Assembly (NCBI GenBank): GCA_963921935.1
Contig: OY998176.1
Span: 95,239,415-95,303,414 of the forward strand
Direction: 5' to 3'
From: Galeruca laticollis
Taxonomy: Eukaryota; Arthropoda; Insecta; Coleoptera; Chrysomelidae
DNA: 64,000 nucleotides
The position numbers and the translations under genes were made by a program. The notes under the pieces are model-generated. The model did no database searches. It saw only the letters and a list, made by a program, of their open reading frames with translations, and was not told the origin of the DNA. The first letter of the stretch is position 1; each line of letters begins with the position of its first letter. This document shows, piece after piece, positions 32,940 through 42,943 of the stretch.

Positions 32940-34331
32940 GGCTTCAAGGAGGTTAGATTCTCACTCCTGCAACTTTATTGTCCGAAGCATTTTTTGCGTT
33001 GACTTACAATGGCGAGGCATTCTAGAACTTGGTGATCCGGAGTTCTTCCTCCTCCCCAGAGAATCTACACTCGTTAATTTCTACTAGATAAATTCTCATT
33101 AGGTGCTTCCTAAAGCGGCTGTATTCTGTGAGGAAGCACGTGAGGACATGTAGCTTATTTTTATTGATATCCAGATCCAACCCGGGAGGGCACCGCCAAG
33201 GTGTTTCTCTTTTTTCCGAAATTCTCCCTCATTGGAGCATTTTTCTAGACCAGGCTAAGGGCCAATAAACAATAAAGAACGTTCGTGCATCTTTCTTGGC
33301 AAGTGTATTGGCCCCTTCAATTCCTTCGATTCCCGAGTGGCCAGGAACCCAGACTAAAGAGACCCTGTCATTCTTGCCTTATTCATCAAGTTTTCTTCGA
33401 CACTCCTATACCAACTCTGAGTCAATGACATAGGAGTGACTATCATAGTAAATCGATATGTCACATTTCTGATAGTTTCTTACTAGATTCATTTCCACGC
33501 ATCTTTCGATCGCAAATATTACTGCTTGAAATATAAATAGATTTTGACAGGGGGCAGCTGGAATGGAAAGCTTCAATTACTGTCTCACTGATTTGTTCGA
33601 CTCTTTATTGCAGATCGTAGTGCTTGTGATTTACGCCATTTACTTCGACCTGTTCCAAACTATCCTTCAGATTGGTCTTGTAGAGGAACCAATTTATATT
33701 TATAGGATTTACGATTGAAGGAAAGTGATGGCTTATTCATCACCCTCCAATCTTTAACATTTTTCCTAGCAGCAACATTAACTATTGGTACGTCGAAAAC
33801 CTCTTCTCGCGCTCTCGTGGCAAAAGTGGGGGTTGTCCCAGCGTTTGAAGTCTCATAGTTATTTGCTAAGAGGTATTCTGAAACAAACTCACCTTTGGCG
33901 TTGTTGTTAGTGTTTGCCGACACGGTATCATGTTCGTTGGTATCACAACCAGTCATGATAGACAGCCTTCTGCTGTTGCAGTGTCTCACTAACCCTTGTA
34001 CTTCCTATGCATATGTCATCGGCCCGTCTACAGCGCAGTAGGCAGAGACAATGACGATGTATTCTTCGAATCCCGCAATGTTGAGGTGAACCATGATTGG
34101 AACAAGGTTTAGTGACACTTATTCTGGAACACATATATATTTTATGTTATTCCTTATGATTATACAGGCACGCGGAGATACGTGCCTTTGATCATAAATC
34201 AATTTCAAATTCTTGCATGCTTTGATTTGGCAATCTTTGTTGATCCATAATTCTTGGATCAGTATAATGCACAGTTGTAGTTTTGCGAACAACCTTGCAA
34301 TCACGGCTGAAGCTCCTTTCGCGTGATGCAA
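32940..34331 (-). pseudogene. Non-LTR retrotransposon with endonuclease joined directly to RNase H (RT deleted)
   Basis: Right part (33660-34331): R1/Jockey-style endonuclease, starting HHAKGASAVIARLFAKLQ and ILIQELW, then CDTNEHDTVSANTNNNAKGE and EVFDVPIVNVAARKNVKDWR with PSLSFN in place of the usual SLSDH. Left part (about 33600 to 33290): RNase H with FAIERCVEMNLV, IYYDSHSYVIDSELV-ECRRKLDE and the block SLVWVPGHSGIEGIEGANTL. Further left, to about 32940, an eroded tail follows RNase H (RKHLMRIYLVEINECRF). Between endonuclease and RNase H there is essentially no space, so the whole reverse transcriptase is missing. Stops and frameshifts are frequent. Confidence 0.78.
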
Positions 34332-35790
34332 ATTATATTTTCGTTTCCGAAAAGTGAATATGTTAAAAAAAAAATTTAAAAATATATTACGTGAACTAAG
34401 TATAACAAAACTGATATTACAGGGTATAACATGTTTATATGAAAGTCAGATTGGGTAATGAAGTTGATCTCGAGAATTTATAACATTAAACTGCGATGTC
34501 CGGCTTTTTTTTCGGAGATAATCCACTCACTTATTGCAACAGTATATCATTTCTTCACAATCCATTTATTGTCACAATGTAAATTGTCAATCCGTCGGAG
34601 AAGTTTTATAAGCGACGAATCAAACAAAAAGATCTTATTGTTGGGGCTTGCTACCTTTTTGTAAATATTCTTGAATATACTGCATAACAGTTGCTAATGT
34701 GGTGGATTACATTGCTCTAATCGTAGAACCTTATGGTTCATTAAGATCGGCGATAAAGGTGGTTGAACAATTAGAGGATCATTTTTATGAATATCTGTAT
34801 AATTACAAATAATAATTTCTTTAGTATTACTTATCATTTTGGAAACCATACCTTGTTGTAACAAAATATTTTGAATGTAAGTTTCTGTACCAGGTATCCT
34901 ACCAAAATAATAGTTTAATAATGTTGTGGCTACTCTGATAAAACCATATAACTCACTAGGTTTTCCATCAAAAGGTGGTAAAATGAGAAGGTTCTTCACA
35001 TTAAGTTGTAGAAAAGCCATTGTATTTTCGTTATTATTTGAAATATTTATATTTGAATTATTCTCACTTGCACTCAAATTTGATATGAAAGTTGTTAATA
35101 AATTTGCAGATAAATTGCTCAAAGTATTAAAAGCAGAAGAATTTGACATATGTACCTACTCACAGAATAAGGGTGACGATTAAATTCATTCCTCAAAACT
35201 GCAGGTAATCACTGTTTGATAATCTGGCTGGATGAAAGCCTCAAATGTTCTTCCTCCAGACACTCTGTAAAACAATCTAGATGCTGAGCTTCAAACGCTG
35301 TTGATCCAAAATTGCACTTCGTTTTTCACTTTTACACTTCCGAATATAATTTTTTAATGTTCACTTTATACATTTTTTCGTTTCGAATCGCGAACAAACG
35401 TTTAAAGACGACGAGTTTCCGCCAAAAGGACTCTTTCGCAATCCTGCTGACTGCGCCAATTATATTTTCGCCTTAGAAAAGTGATTTTTTGAAAACGACT
35501 ATTACAAAAATATATTACGTTAACTAATACTAACAAAAGTGAAATTACAGAGAATAAAATGTATAGAAGATGAAGTCAGGTTCGATAATGAAGTCTATGT
35601 CGGGAATTTATAACACTAAACTGCGAAGTCCGCTTCTTTTCACAAACAATATACTTACTCATTGCAACATTGTATCATGTCTATACAATCTATTTATTGT
35701 TAAAATGTAACTTGCAGGTTAATCTGCACTACATTCGTGAATGTCAAGGTGAAGTGTTATGGATGAGAAGCCGAGTTATGCAGCCTCTAT
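34332..35790 (-). mobile_element. Small LTR element with gag only (internally deleted Gypsy-type)
   Basis: Two direct repeats, 34332 to about 34680 and 35459 to about 35790, share AATTATATTTTCG, AATATATTACGT, AACTAAACTGCGA-like blocks and CAATCTATTTATTGT. Read on the minus strand, the base after the right repeat begins TGGCGCAGTCAGCAGG (35443-35458), a typical primer-binding site position and form. Between the repeats lies one gag-like frame (34694-35149) and no pol. The right repeat loses similarity beyond about 35790, so its outer end may be truncated. Confidence 0.72.
34694..35149 (-). CDS. gag-like protein of the small LTR element
   Basis: 151 codons, open throughout, starting MSNSSAFNTLSNLSANLL. 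After an Asn/Ser-rich leader it has AFLQLNVKNLLILPPFDGKP, SELYGFIRVATTLLNYYFGR and QNILLQQGMVSKM. The pattern P-F-G---L--FI--A--LL is that of Gypsy gag capsid N-terminal regions. No zinc knuckle, protease or other pol domain follows before the left LTR, so the element depends on others if mobile at all. An intact frame in an otherwise decayed neighbourhood suggests relative youth. Confidence 0.6.
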   Translation of the reverse strand: MSNSSAFNTLSNLSANLLTTFISNLSASENNSNINISNNNENTMAFLQLNVKNLLILPPFDGKPSELYGFIRVATTLLNYYFGRIPGTETYIQNILLQQGMVSKMISNTKEIIICNYTDIHKNDPLIVQPPLSPILMNHKVLRLEQCNPPH

Positions 35791-36137
35791 TCATCCCCCT
35801 CCTTTATCTCTTTTTGTCCCTACTGGACCACCATAGCAATATATTCCCCGAAGTTCGAGCAGGTTTTTGGATCTCGAGTCAGACCCTCGACCCTCATGCA
35901 GTTCCGCCCAGTATCTCGGGATGCAGAGGTTATCTACGCATTCCCTGGTGCCTTAGGATCTCAGGATGACCCAAAGTCACGATTTTGCCCTTTCCCTCTT
36001 TTTTGGAGTCCAGGATCTCTCAAGCAGTAGTTAAGCTGGAATTCTTTACTTCCACTTGTTGGAGGATCTTATGCAATTTTATCTTATGGGAAGAAAACCG
36101 TTCTGGTGACCGGCTTTGAGATGTTGTCTTCACTTCG
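35791..36137. other. Unassigned sequence
   Basis: GC somewhat higher than average; no recognisable product on either strand. Confidence 0.35.
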
Positions 36138-36345
36138 AGCCTCCAATTCAGGTACTTCCCAAGAGTTTAATTTTGGCCTTGAACTCTTAAGCCAGTTTGC
36201 CGATACTTGGAACCCACAGTCCATCAAGATCATTCCGCAGCTAAAATGAATGGTTGACAAGTGGATCTCCTTCTCCTTACTCTGGTACAACTCTTTCACC
36301 ATAGTGTTTTCCAGGGTGGAGGGTTGCTCTGCTTTGAGGATGATA
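36138..36345 (+). repeat. Direct repeat, copy 1 (about 205 bp)
   Basis: Starts GAGCCTCCAATTCAGGTAC, ends GGTTGCTCTGCTTTGAGG. Repeated at 36848-37060. On the minus strand both copies translate to related peptides (EQPSTLE-TMVKELYQSKEKE), so they may come from a duplicated coding segment of an unidentified element. Confidence 0.75.
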
Positions 36346-36847
36346 ATATTTATCCCCACTCTCCAATATTCAATTATTCATTGGTTGGATTGTCCAGATG
36401 TAAATTGTTGATGCTGATTTTGTGATGAATTTCTGCAGATTCTTTGAGGTTGGACCATTTATGAGTAAATGTTTTATTGCACCCTATCCAAGTGTGTTTT
36501 GGGAAAGAATAAATACAATCATTGTCTCCCTGTACGACGTTATATTTTCAGATTTTCAATGATTAAAATTTTTTATTGCAGTCTTCATTGATGGTGGTTA
36601 TCTTCTTCAAGCAAATTATTGTATTTCCATTTGTTAATTGAGTGACAAATTAAAAGTCGTTTTTTACTCGAGCGTAGTTGCAGAGTGAAAGATCTACCAA
36701 GTTATAAGGATCTTCACGTGGTTCTTTTTCGCAGTACCAGAACGAAAAGGTCTTTTTGCATTCTTCGTTTGTCCATTTTGTTGATCCATTGGAATTTATG
36801 GGGGTAAAAGGATATTATTTTCTTCACTGAGAATAGGGATAATTTTG
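36346..36847. other. Spacer between the two direct repeats
   Basis: AT-rich; nothing recognised. Confidence 0.4.
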
Positions 36848-37060
36848 GAGCCTCCAATTCAGGTCCTTCCCAAAAGTTTAGTTTTTGCCCTGAACTCATG
36901 AGCCAGTCTGCCGATACTTGAGACCCACAGTCCATCAGGATCATTCCACAGCGGAAATGAATACCTGACAAGAGGATCGATCTCCTTCTCCTTACTCTGG
37001 TACAACTCTTTCACCATAGTGTCTTCCAGGGTGGAGGGCTGCTCTGCTTCATTTCTCCAT
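36848..37060 (+). repeat. Direct repeat, copy 2
   Basis: Partner of 36138-36345. The minus-strand frame here is longer (36859-37167) and reads YSFPLWNDPDGLWVSSIGRL, without a family that I can name. Confidence 0.75.
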
Positions 37061-38424
37061 CCTCCAAATGTTACTGCAGGTACGAGTTTGCAACTCTCTA
37101 CACAGAACATAATTTTAATCCTATCATTAATTACTGGTATACTCATGATTGATTTCTCATTACTCAAGTTTTTGTAGTAATTTTCCTTGCTGAATTTTAA
37201 TCCGGCCTTTGAATTTCTCCATTAAATGATTTTTCTGAGAAATCACAATTTAAAACACAGAAGACAATATTTTAAGGAACATAAGGGGAAGTATTTTGTC
37301 TCAAATATAGAATATGCTATCTCAGAGAGTCACATTCATTCTTCAAGATCCTTTTCCAAGTTTACGGAACGTATTTGGTCAAGATATTGTGAATTGTCAG
37401 TTAGTTGTAGCCTAGAAGTAGAGCCAATAATCACAGGTTGTCAAAGAGGCTTCGATCTTTTCAGAGGTGCCTGAAATTTTTTGGGACTTGTAACGTTTGG
37501 GTTGGAGGGTTAAGAGTTCGAGGTTCAATTTACTCATTTCATTTATTTATTTATCAAATATATTTCACAAACATATTATTAATACAGTATAAATTTATTA
37601 TTGTACCTATTGGAACTAAATACTATGAACATGAAACGTAACTTTGTTCTGATGCGTATTATCAAAACATGGCAGGACAAAGAGGAAATTTAAAAACAAA
37701 CTGTGAGGATACAGTCCCCGAAATATACATAAACAGTATTTTAGACCACATAACTTGGAATGAATCAAAATCCAGACGATAGCTGTAAGATACTAAATTC
37801 GGATTTTTATTAGAATATACTACACCAATGTTAAATTTATTTTATTACTGTTTTCACTTATTTGGGAGAATTTTATTTAGTTTATACCGTCGCCTTGGAA
37901 GATAATAGACGTAATCCACAACATCTTGAAACAGAGGAAACGGCGCCCAAAGATTTTTAAACTATTCAAATTCAAGTTTTTCGTTTGCAATTCATTTATT
38001 TTCAATGATAAAAGACTGTAATTTTCCGAAATTATGTGGCATAAGCCTTTCGAACCATGGAAATTTAGTGTATAATTTGCATCGTAATTCGTTTTACTCC
38101 CTATGATCACAGAACTATTTGGTAATTATTAGGATCTCTTTTCAGGTGACCTCTAATAAAAGCAGCATTCATTTTTGATTGTCTAATCTTTTACCTCACT
38201 ACAATTATTACAATAATATTTTGTGTATTACTTTTCCGCCCAACCTATCTAATATGCGAGAAAAGTATTGGTTTACTCCAAAAAAGTTGGAATTTTGAAA
38301 ATTTGTTTTTACTTATTTTTACGATTTCCATCAATAACAACACGAAAAAATGGTTTTTAGAAAAAAAAACCTGTGTGTATGTCGTCGTCGTTGTCGTCGG
38401 ACACTTTTCGTTGCATGTCTTGAT
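37061..38424. other. Unassigned AT-rich sequence
   Basis: No gene or repeat structure recognised. A GTCGTCGTCGTTGTCGTCGG short repeat is at about 38380. Confidence 0.35.
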
Positions 38425-38995
38425 AGCAAGATACAGCCTCCGGAGTGCAACAAGTCACCAATTTTATTATTGAATATTGTGAAGGACGTGTCACAGATGA
38501 ACCCTATGTATTTTCAACTCACCAGAGCAAGTACAACGGGTGCTATGGTACTTGAAGTACGAAATATTAGTCATTTTTCGAGAAATTTCAGTTTGTTAGC
38601 ACGATACAGCTTCCGGAGTTCAATAAGTCACCAATTTTATGATTTAATTTAATATTCAGAACATCTCACAGATGAACCCTATTGAATTTCAGCTCACCAC
38701 AGCTAGTGCAATAGGTGCTATAGTACTTTATGAACGACATTTTTGGAGAATTTTCAGTTTGTTAGCACGATACAGCCTCCAGAGTGTATACAAGTGACCA
38801 ATTTTATGATTGAATATTGCTTAAGGTGTCTCACAGCTATTACCTATTGATTTTCAGCTGACGAGAGCGAGTACAGCAGGTGCTATAAATATATTTCATG
38901 TTATTTTTGGAGAAATTTTGGTTTGTCAGCACGATACATCCCCCGAAGTGTATACAAGTGACAATTTTATGATAGAATATTGTTCAGATCCACAG
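38425..38995 (+). repeat. Diverged tandem repeat of about 165-173 bp, 3.4 units
   Basis: The landmark AGCA(A/C)GATACAG begins units at 38425, 38598, 38764 and 38928 (spacings 173, 166, 164). Each unit then has TCCGGAGTG-like, AAGT-ACCAATTTTAT, GAATATTG, TCACAGATGAACC and TGCTAT blocks in the same order. A small diverged satellite-like array. Confidence 0.85.
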
Positions 38996-39083
38996 ATGCG
39001 GAAAAGTTAGTTTTTATCTTCAAATCCCTTTATTCTTACTCAAAATAAAACCAAAATTCTATTTTGAAATGTTATCAATATTG

Positions 39084-39798
39084 AAATGAACTGTCTCGAC
39101 CCTTTCGTCGTGGAATCTACTGATATTAGTATTTTAAATGAAACTCAATGTTTCTAGCTAATTCCACAATATAATGAAAAATGTTGAAAATTTAAAAGAA
39201 TGACTGTTTCGATAACTGAATATAATCGTCAGAAAGACAGAAGTTACATTTCATTTGATGCCTACCTGATGTTTAGTAGTTATTTTTGGCTAGACCAAGA
39301 AGTGATTGTGAATGACTAAATATATGTTAATAGAAAAAAAAAAGAAGAAGATGTGATATTACAAATATTGTAGCTTAGATATTAATAACACTATGGTGAT
39401 ATCCTGGATATCATTTTCCAATTAAGATCAGTATAACTGTGCAATGAAATAGAAAGCCAGGAAAATTTTATCTGCTGATCTTTACAATGATCACTTAAGA
39501 AGACAGTTTAATAGTGGGGAACTCCCTAGATTTATCTGTTCATTGACGACTTCATATTGTGGGTTTCTTAAGTGTCTTCTAATTTCCAACTCTTCAAGGA
39601 AATCCAGTTCTTGTTTCTTATCAATCACAAGGTAGGTCAATAACTACTAAACATCAGGTAGGCATCAAATGAAATGAAACTTCTATCATTCTGACGATGA
39701 TATTCAGTTATCGAAACAATTGTCAATTTTTTAGAATTTTCAACGTTTTTCATTATATTGTGGAATCAGCTAGAAACATTGAGTTTCATTTGAAACAC
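39084..39798 (+). repeat. Penelope-like element remnant, copy D
   Basis: The left arm starts with the one-sided extension (ACTGTCTCGACCCTT) and the GTATTTTAAATGAAACTC arm. It runs through antisense 3' sequence of the PLE coding region (39490-39620, reverse complement of the NCLLK end), then switches to the right arm ending CATTTGAAACACTG. Flanking 14-mers TGTTATCAATATTG (39070-39083) and TGTTATCATTATTG (39799-39812) are a target duplication with one mismatch. No sense coding sequence remains. Confidence 0.85.
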
Positions 39799-39847
39799 TG
39801 TTATCATTATTGTTCAGATCTATAAAAATATTACAATATTATCATCT

Positions 39848-40629
39848 TCATTCCTCATCCTTATCTCTCTCAAAGTCGGTGTTGTCTTGATCATTAATTC
39901 TGTCTTCTGCCTCCAAATTTTTGTAGAAGTCGTGATAGGCGAATGGAATGGTGCCCTTTTTACATAGTTTTAATAAATCTTGTAGTTTTTCTTTGTTGAT
40001 TTTGTGTTTGGCGTTGTAGAGCTGTGATATACTATCAATGCTGGATTGATTTCGAAGCCGTCGTCGCTGTGTATGCAGGGATTGTAAGTGATTATCACTG
40101 AGATGGTATTTATAGTATACTGTTTAAGTGTCGCTTTTGCGATACTGTAACCATTTATCTTTTAGCACTTCACTTTTTCCTCATTTTCGGACAATGTCTT
40201 GTTTATTATAACTTGGCTACTGAAATGTTTAAAATCCAAAAAATATGTAGGTGCCATTTCAACAACCTTGTGTGGTTTCCTAGTTTTAGCTGTTCGGGCT
40301 ACCATGTACCAACCTTCCGGCGTGAATACATCCACCTGTCTACCTCGAGCCTCTATGTTAAAGTGTACAGAATCACACTCCATCTCAGAGTGCCCTGATT
40401 CCATAACTTTTGGTTTATTACCGTGATGGGCATCCGTTCTACACCTCGTAAAAACATTGCAGATATAATTGTATTACAATTCTTGAATAGGTAATATCAT
40501 TTTTGTCTCCCAATGAAACTAAGTGTTTCCACAAACAAGTAGCAATTTCTGATGCTTACTTCAAACCAGTACCTTTATGCCACATGTAATTTGTAGCTTG
40601 TCCAAGAGACATATCACGCAAAGTAAAAT
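39848..40629 (-). pseudogene. C-terminal half of an insect-expanded mobile-type protein (interrupted gene)
   Basis: Continuation of the gene at 42944-45011 beyond the inserted PLE. From the right, in shifting frames: YNFTLRDMSLGQATNYMWHK, ASEIATCLWKHLVSLGDKN, SAMFLRGVERMP. An open frame at 40162-40404 follows with ESGHSEMECDSVHFNIEARG, DVFTPEGWYMVARTAKTRKP and FLDFKHFSS. The last part (about 40118 to 39848) reads LYNAKHKINKEKLQDLLKLC and IPFAYHDFYKNLEAED and ends at TGA 39848-39850. From memory this order (GHS-ME-DSVH, PEGW, PHKV, LY---I---K--DL--LC---IP--YH-FY) is the end of a multicopy insect family with KKD-CD-C motifs. Frames shift at least three times. Confidence 0.68.
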
Positions 40630-40638
40630 TGTACGTTT

Positions 40639-42943
40639 TTTAATGAAATTATATGTCTCGACCCTTACTTCGTGTAATCTACTCATATTAGTGTTTTAAA
40701 TGAAACTCACTGTTTCTAGCTAATTTCACAATATAATGAAAATTGTTGAAAATTCTAAAAAAATGACAATTGTTTCGATAAATCAATATTATCGTCAGAA
40801 TGACAGAAGTTACATTTCATTTGATGCTTACCTGATGTTTAGTAGTTATTTATGGCTAGACCAAGAAGTGATCTAGCTTGTGATTGATTCAATATATGTT
40901 AATAGAACAAAGAAGAAGCTGGGATATTACAAATATTGAAGCTTCGATATTATTAGCTCTATGGTGATATCCTGGATATAATTTTCCAATAAAGATCAGT
41001 ATAACTGTGCAATGATATAGAAAACCAGGAAAACTATATCTGCTGATCATTACAATTATCACTTAAGAAGACAATTTATTAGTGGAGAACACCCTAGATT
41101 TATCTGTTCATTGACAACTTCATATTGTGGGTTTCTTAAATGTCTTCTAATTTTTCAAGGAAATCCAGTTCTTGTTTCCTTCCACAAACATGCAGCTCTT
41201 CCAGTTCTGTGTTAGGTGTCAATTAATGATTGGTGTCAAGTAGCTGTTTGGCGTTGTGGGACTTATCTGGTTTCAAACATATTGAACCTTCACAAAATAA
41301 ACGTCAAACAAAAAATGACGTTACAGTTTTAAATGCAATCAAATATAAAGTAGAAGATAATAACCTAACAGTTACAAAATCTGATAAGGGGAACACAACT
41401 GTCATATTGACAACTGAAAATTATAATTCAAAAATATATAACTTTATAGAATCTAGCGATGTGAAAGTTCTCAAAGCAGACCCAACAAAAAAGTTTTCTA
41501 ATAATGTAAGGGATATTGTAAATAATTCAAACTATCTTTTAAGTGATGACGAAAAGAGGTCTATCATACATAAGAATCCTCATTGTCCACAATTATATGG
41601 AACTGTTAAATTACATAAAATAACGAAACCAATTAGACCTGTAGTTTCTTATGGTAATACTTGTAGATGCATATTAGCTTGTTTTATGGGTAGTGAACGA
41701 CAATTAGATGTATTTTTCAATCACATTAATAATTTACACCCAAAAATTAAATTTACATCAGAAATTGAAGAAAATAGCTCAATCAACTTTCTTGATTTGA
41801 AAATTCAAAGACTTGATAATGTACTTGATTATTAAATTTATCGGAAACCAACACACACTGATGTGACAATTCCATATAGTTCCAATCACCCCATGTCACA
41901 TAAACTAGCGGCATATAATTCAATGTTATATAAAACTTTTTCAGTTCCCATGAACAAATGTAATTTTGATACAGATATTGATACAATAAGATGAATAGCA
42001 ACATCCAACGGTTATCCATTACATATGATAAATAAGCTAATTAATAATAAAGAGGAAAAGTGGCATTACAACTAATATCTCCTGAAAAAACTTATGAAAC
42101 CATCACATAGGCAGGAAATATTTCTAATAATATTTCGAAGGTAATATCTTTAGCAACGAATACAACAATTTCTTATGAAACAGAAAGTAACGTTAGTACG
42201 AAATTGTTAAATGTAAAAACATAAATACCACCATTAAAGAAATCAGGTATATATGAACTCAAATGTCCTGAATGTTATGCTGTCTAGTTGGGTCAGACCC
42301 TTAGAAATTTTGAAATCCAATACAGTGAACACTTACGAGCATACAGATTAAAACATCCAGATAAGTCCCACTACGCAAAACGTCTACTTGACACCAATCA
42401 TTCATTGACACCTAACACAGAACTGGAAGTGCTGCATGTTTGTGAAAGGAAACAAAAACTGGATTTCCTTGAAGAACTGGAAATTTGGAGACATTTAAGA
42501 AACCTACAATATGAAGTTGTCAATGAACAGTTAAATCTAGGGAGTTCTCCACTAATAAACTGTCTTCTAAAGTGATAATTGTGAAGATCAACAGATATAG
42601 TTTTCCTAGTCTATATCATTGCACAGTTATACTGATCTTAATTGGAGAATAATATCCAGGATATCACCATAGAGCGAATAATATCTAAGCTCCAATATTT
42701 GTAATATCACATCTTCTTCTTTTTTCTATTACCATATATTAAGTCAATCACAAGTTAGGTCACTTCTTTGTCTAGCCAAAAATAACTACTGAACATCAGA
42801 TAGGCACCAAATGAAATGTAGCTTCTGTCATTCTGACGATAATATTGATTTATCGAAACAATTGTCAATTTTTTATAATTTTCAACAATTTTCATTATAT
42901 TGTGGAATTAGCTAGAAACAGTGAGTTCCATTTTAAACACTTA
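40639..42943 (+). mobile_element. Penelope-like retroelement, copy E (longest), inserted in a gene
   Basis: Inverted arms of about 600 bp: the left arm (40639-41275) carries the one-sided extension and an antisense copy of the element's own 3' end; the right arm ends GAGTTCCATTTTAAACACT at 42943. Between them lies the sense coding remnant at 41275-42575. TGTACGTTT flanks the element at 40630-40638 and 42944-42952 (target duplication). On the minus strand the flanks join the two halves of the interrupted gene between LKNLNV and YNFTLRDM. A partial inverted copy at the 5' end is a known PLE arrangement. Confidence 0.88.
41275..42575 (+). pseudogene. Penelope-like polyprotein: RT remnant and GIY-YIG endonuclease
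   Basis: PLEs use a telomerase-related reverse transcriptase fused to a GIY-YIG endonuclease. The frame at 41230-41835 contains KSDKGNTTVIL, the block PQLYGTVKLHKITKPIRPVV and then jumps directly to INNLHPKIKFTSEIEENSSI and NFLDLKIQ. The RT palm with its catalytic YADD-type box is deleted in between. Past a TAA the frame continues YRKPTHTDVTIPYSSNHP. The GIY-YIG part reads GIYELKCPECYAV-stop-LGQT near 42250-42300 (TAG replacing the YLG tyrosine codon), then RAYRLKHPDKSHYAKRLLD and VNEQLNLGSSPLINCLLK to 42575. Both catalytic functions are lost. Confidence 0.9.

Noticed and set aside
35670..35969. 99-codon plus-strand frame next to the small LTR element
   Set aside because: Partly LTR sequence; translation unlike any envelope, gag or pol region.
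40199..40426. Plus-strand frames of 75 and 61 codons
   Set aside because: Antisense shadows of the minus-strand coding block with the DSVH motif.
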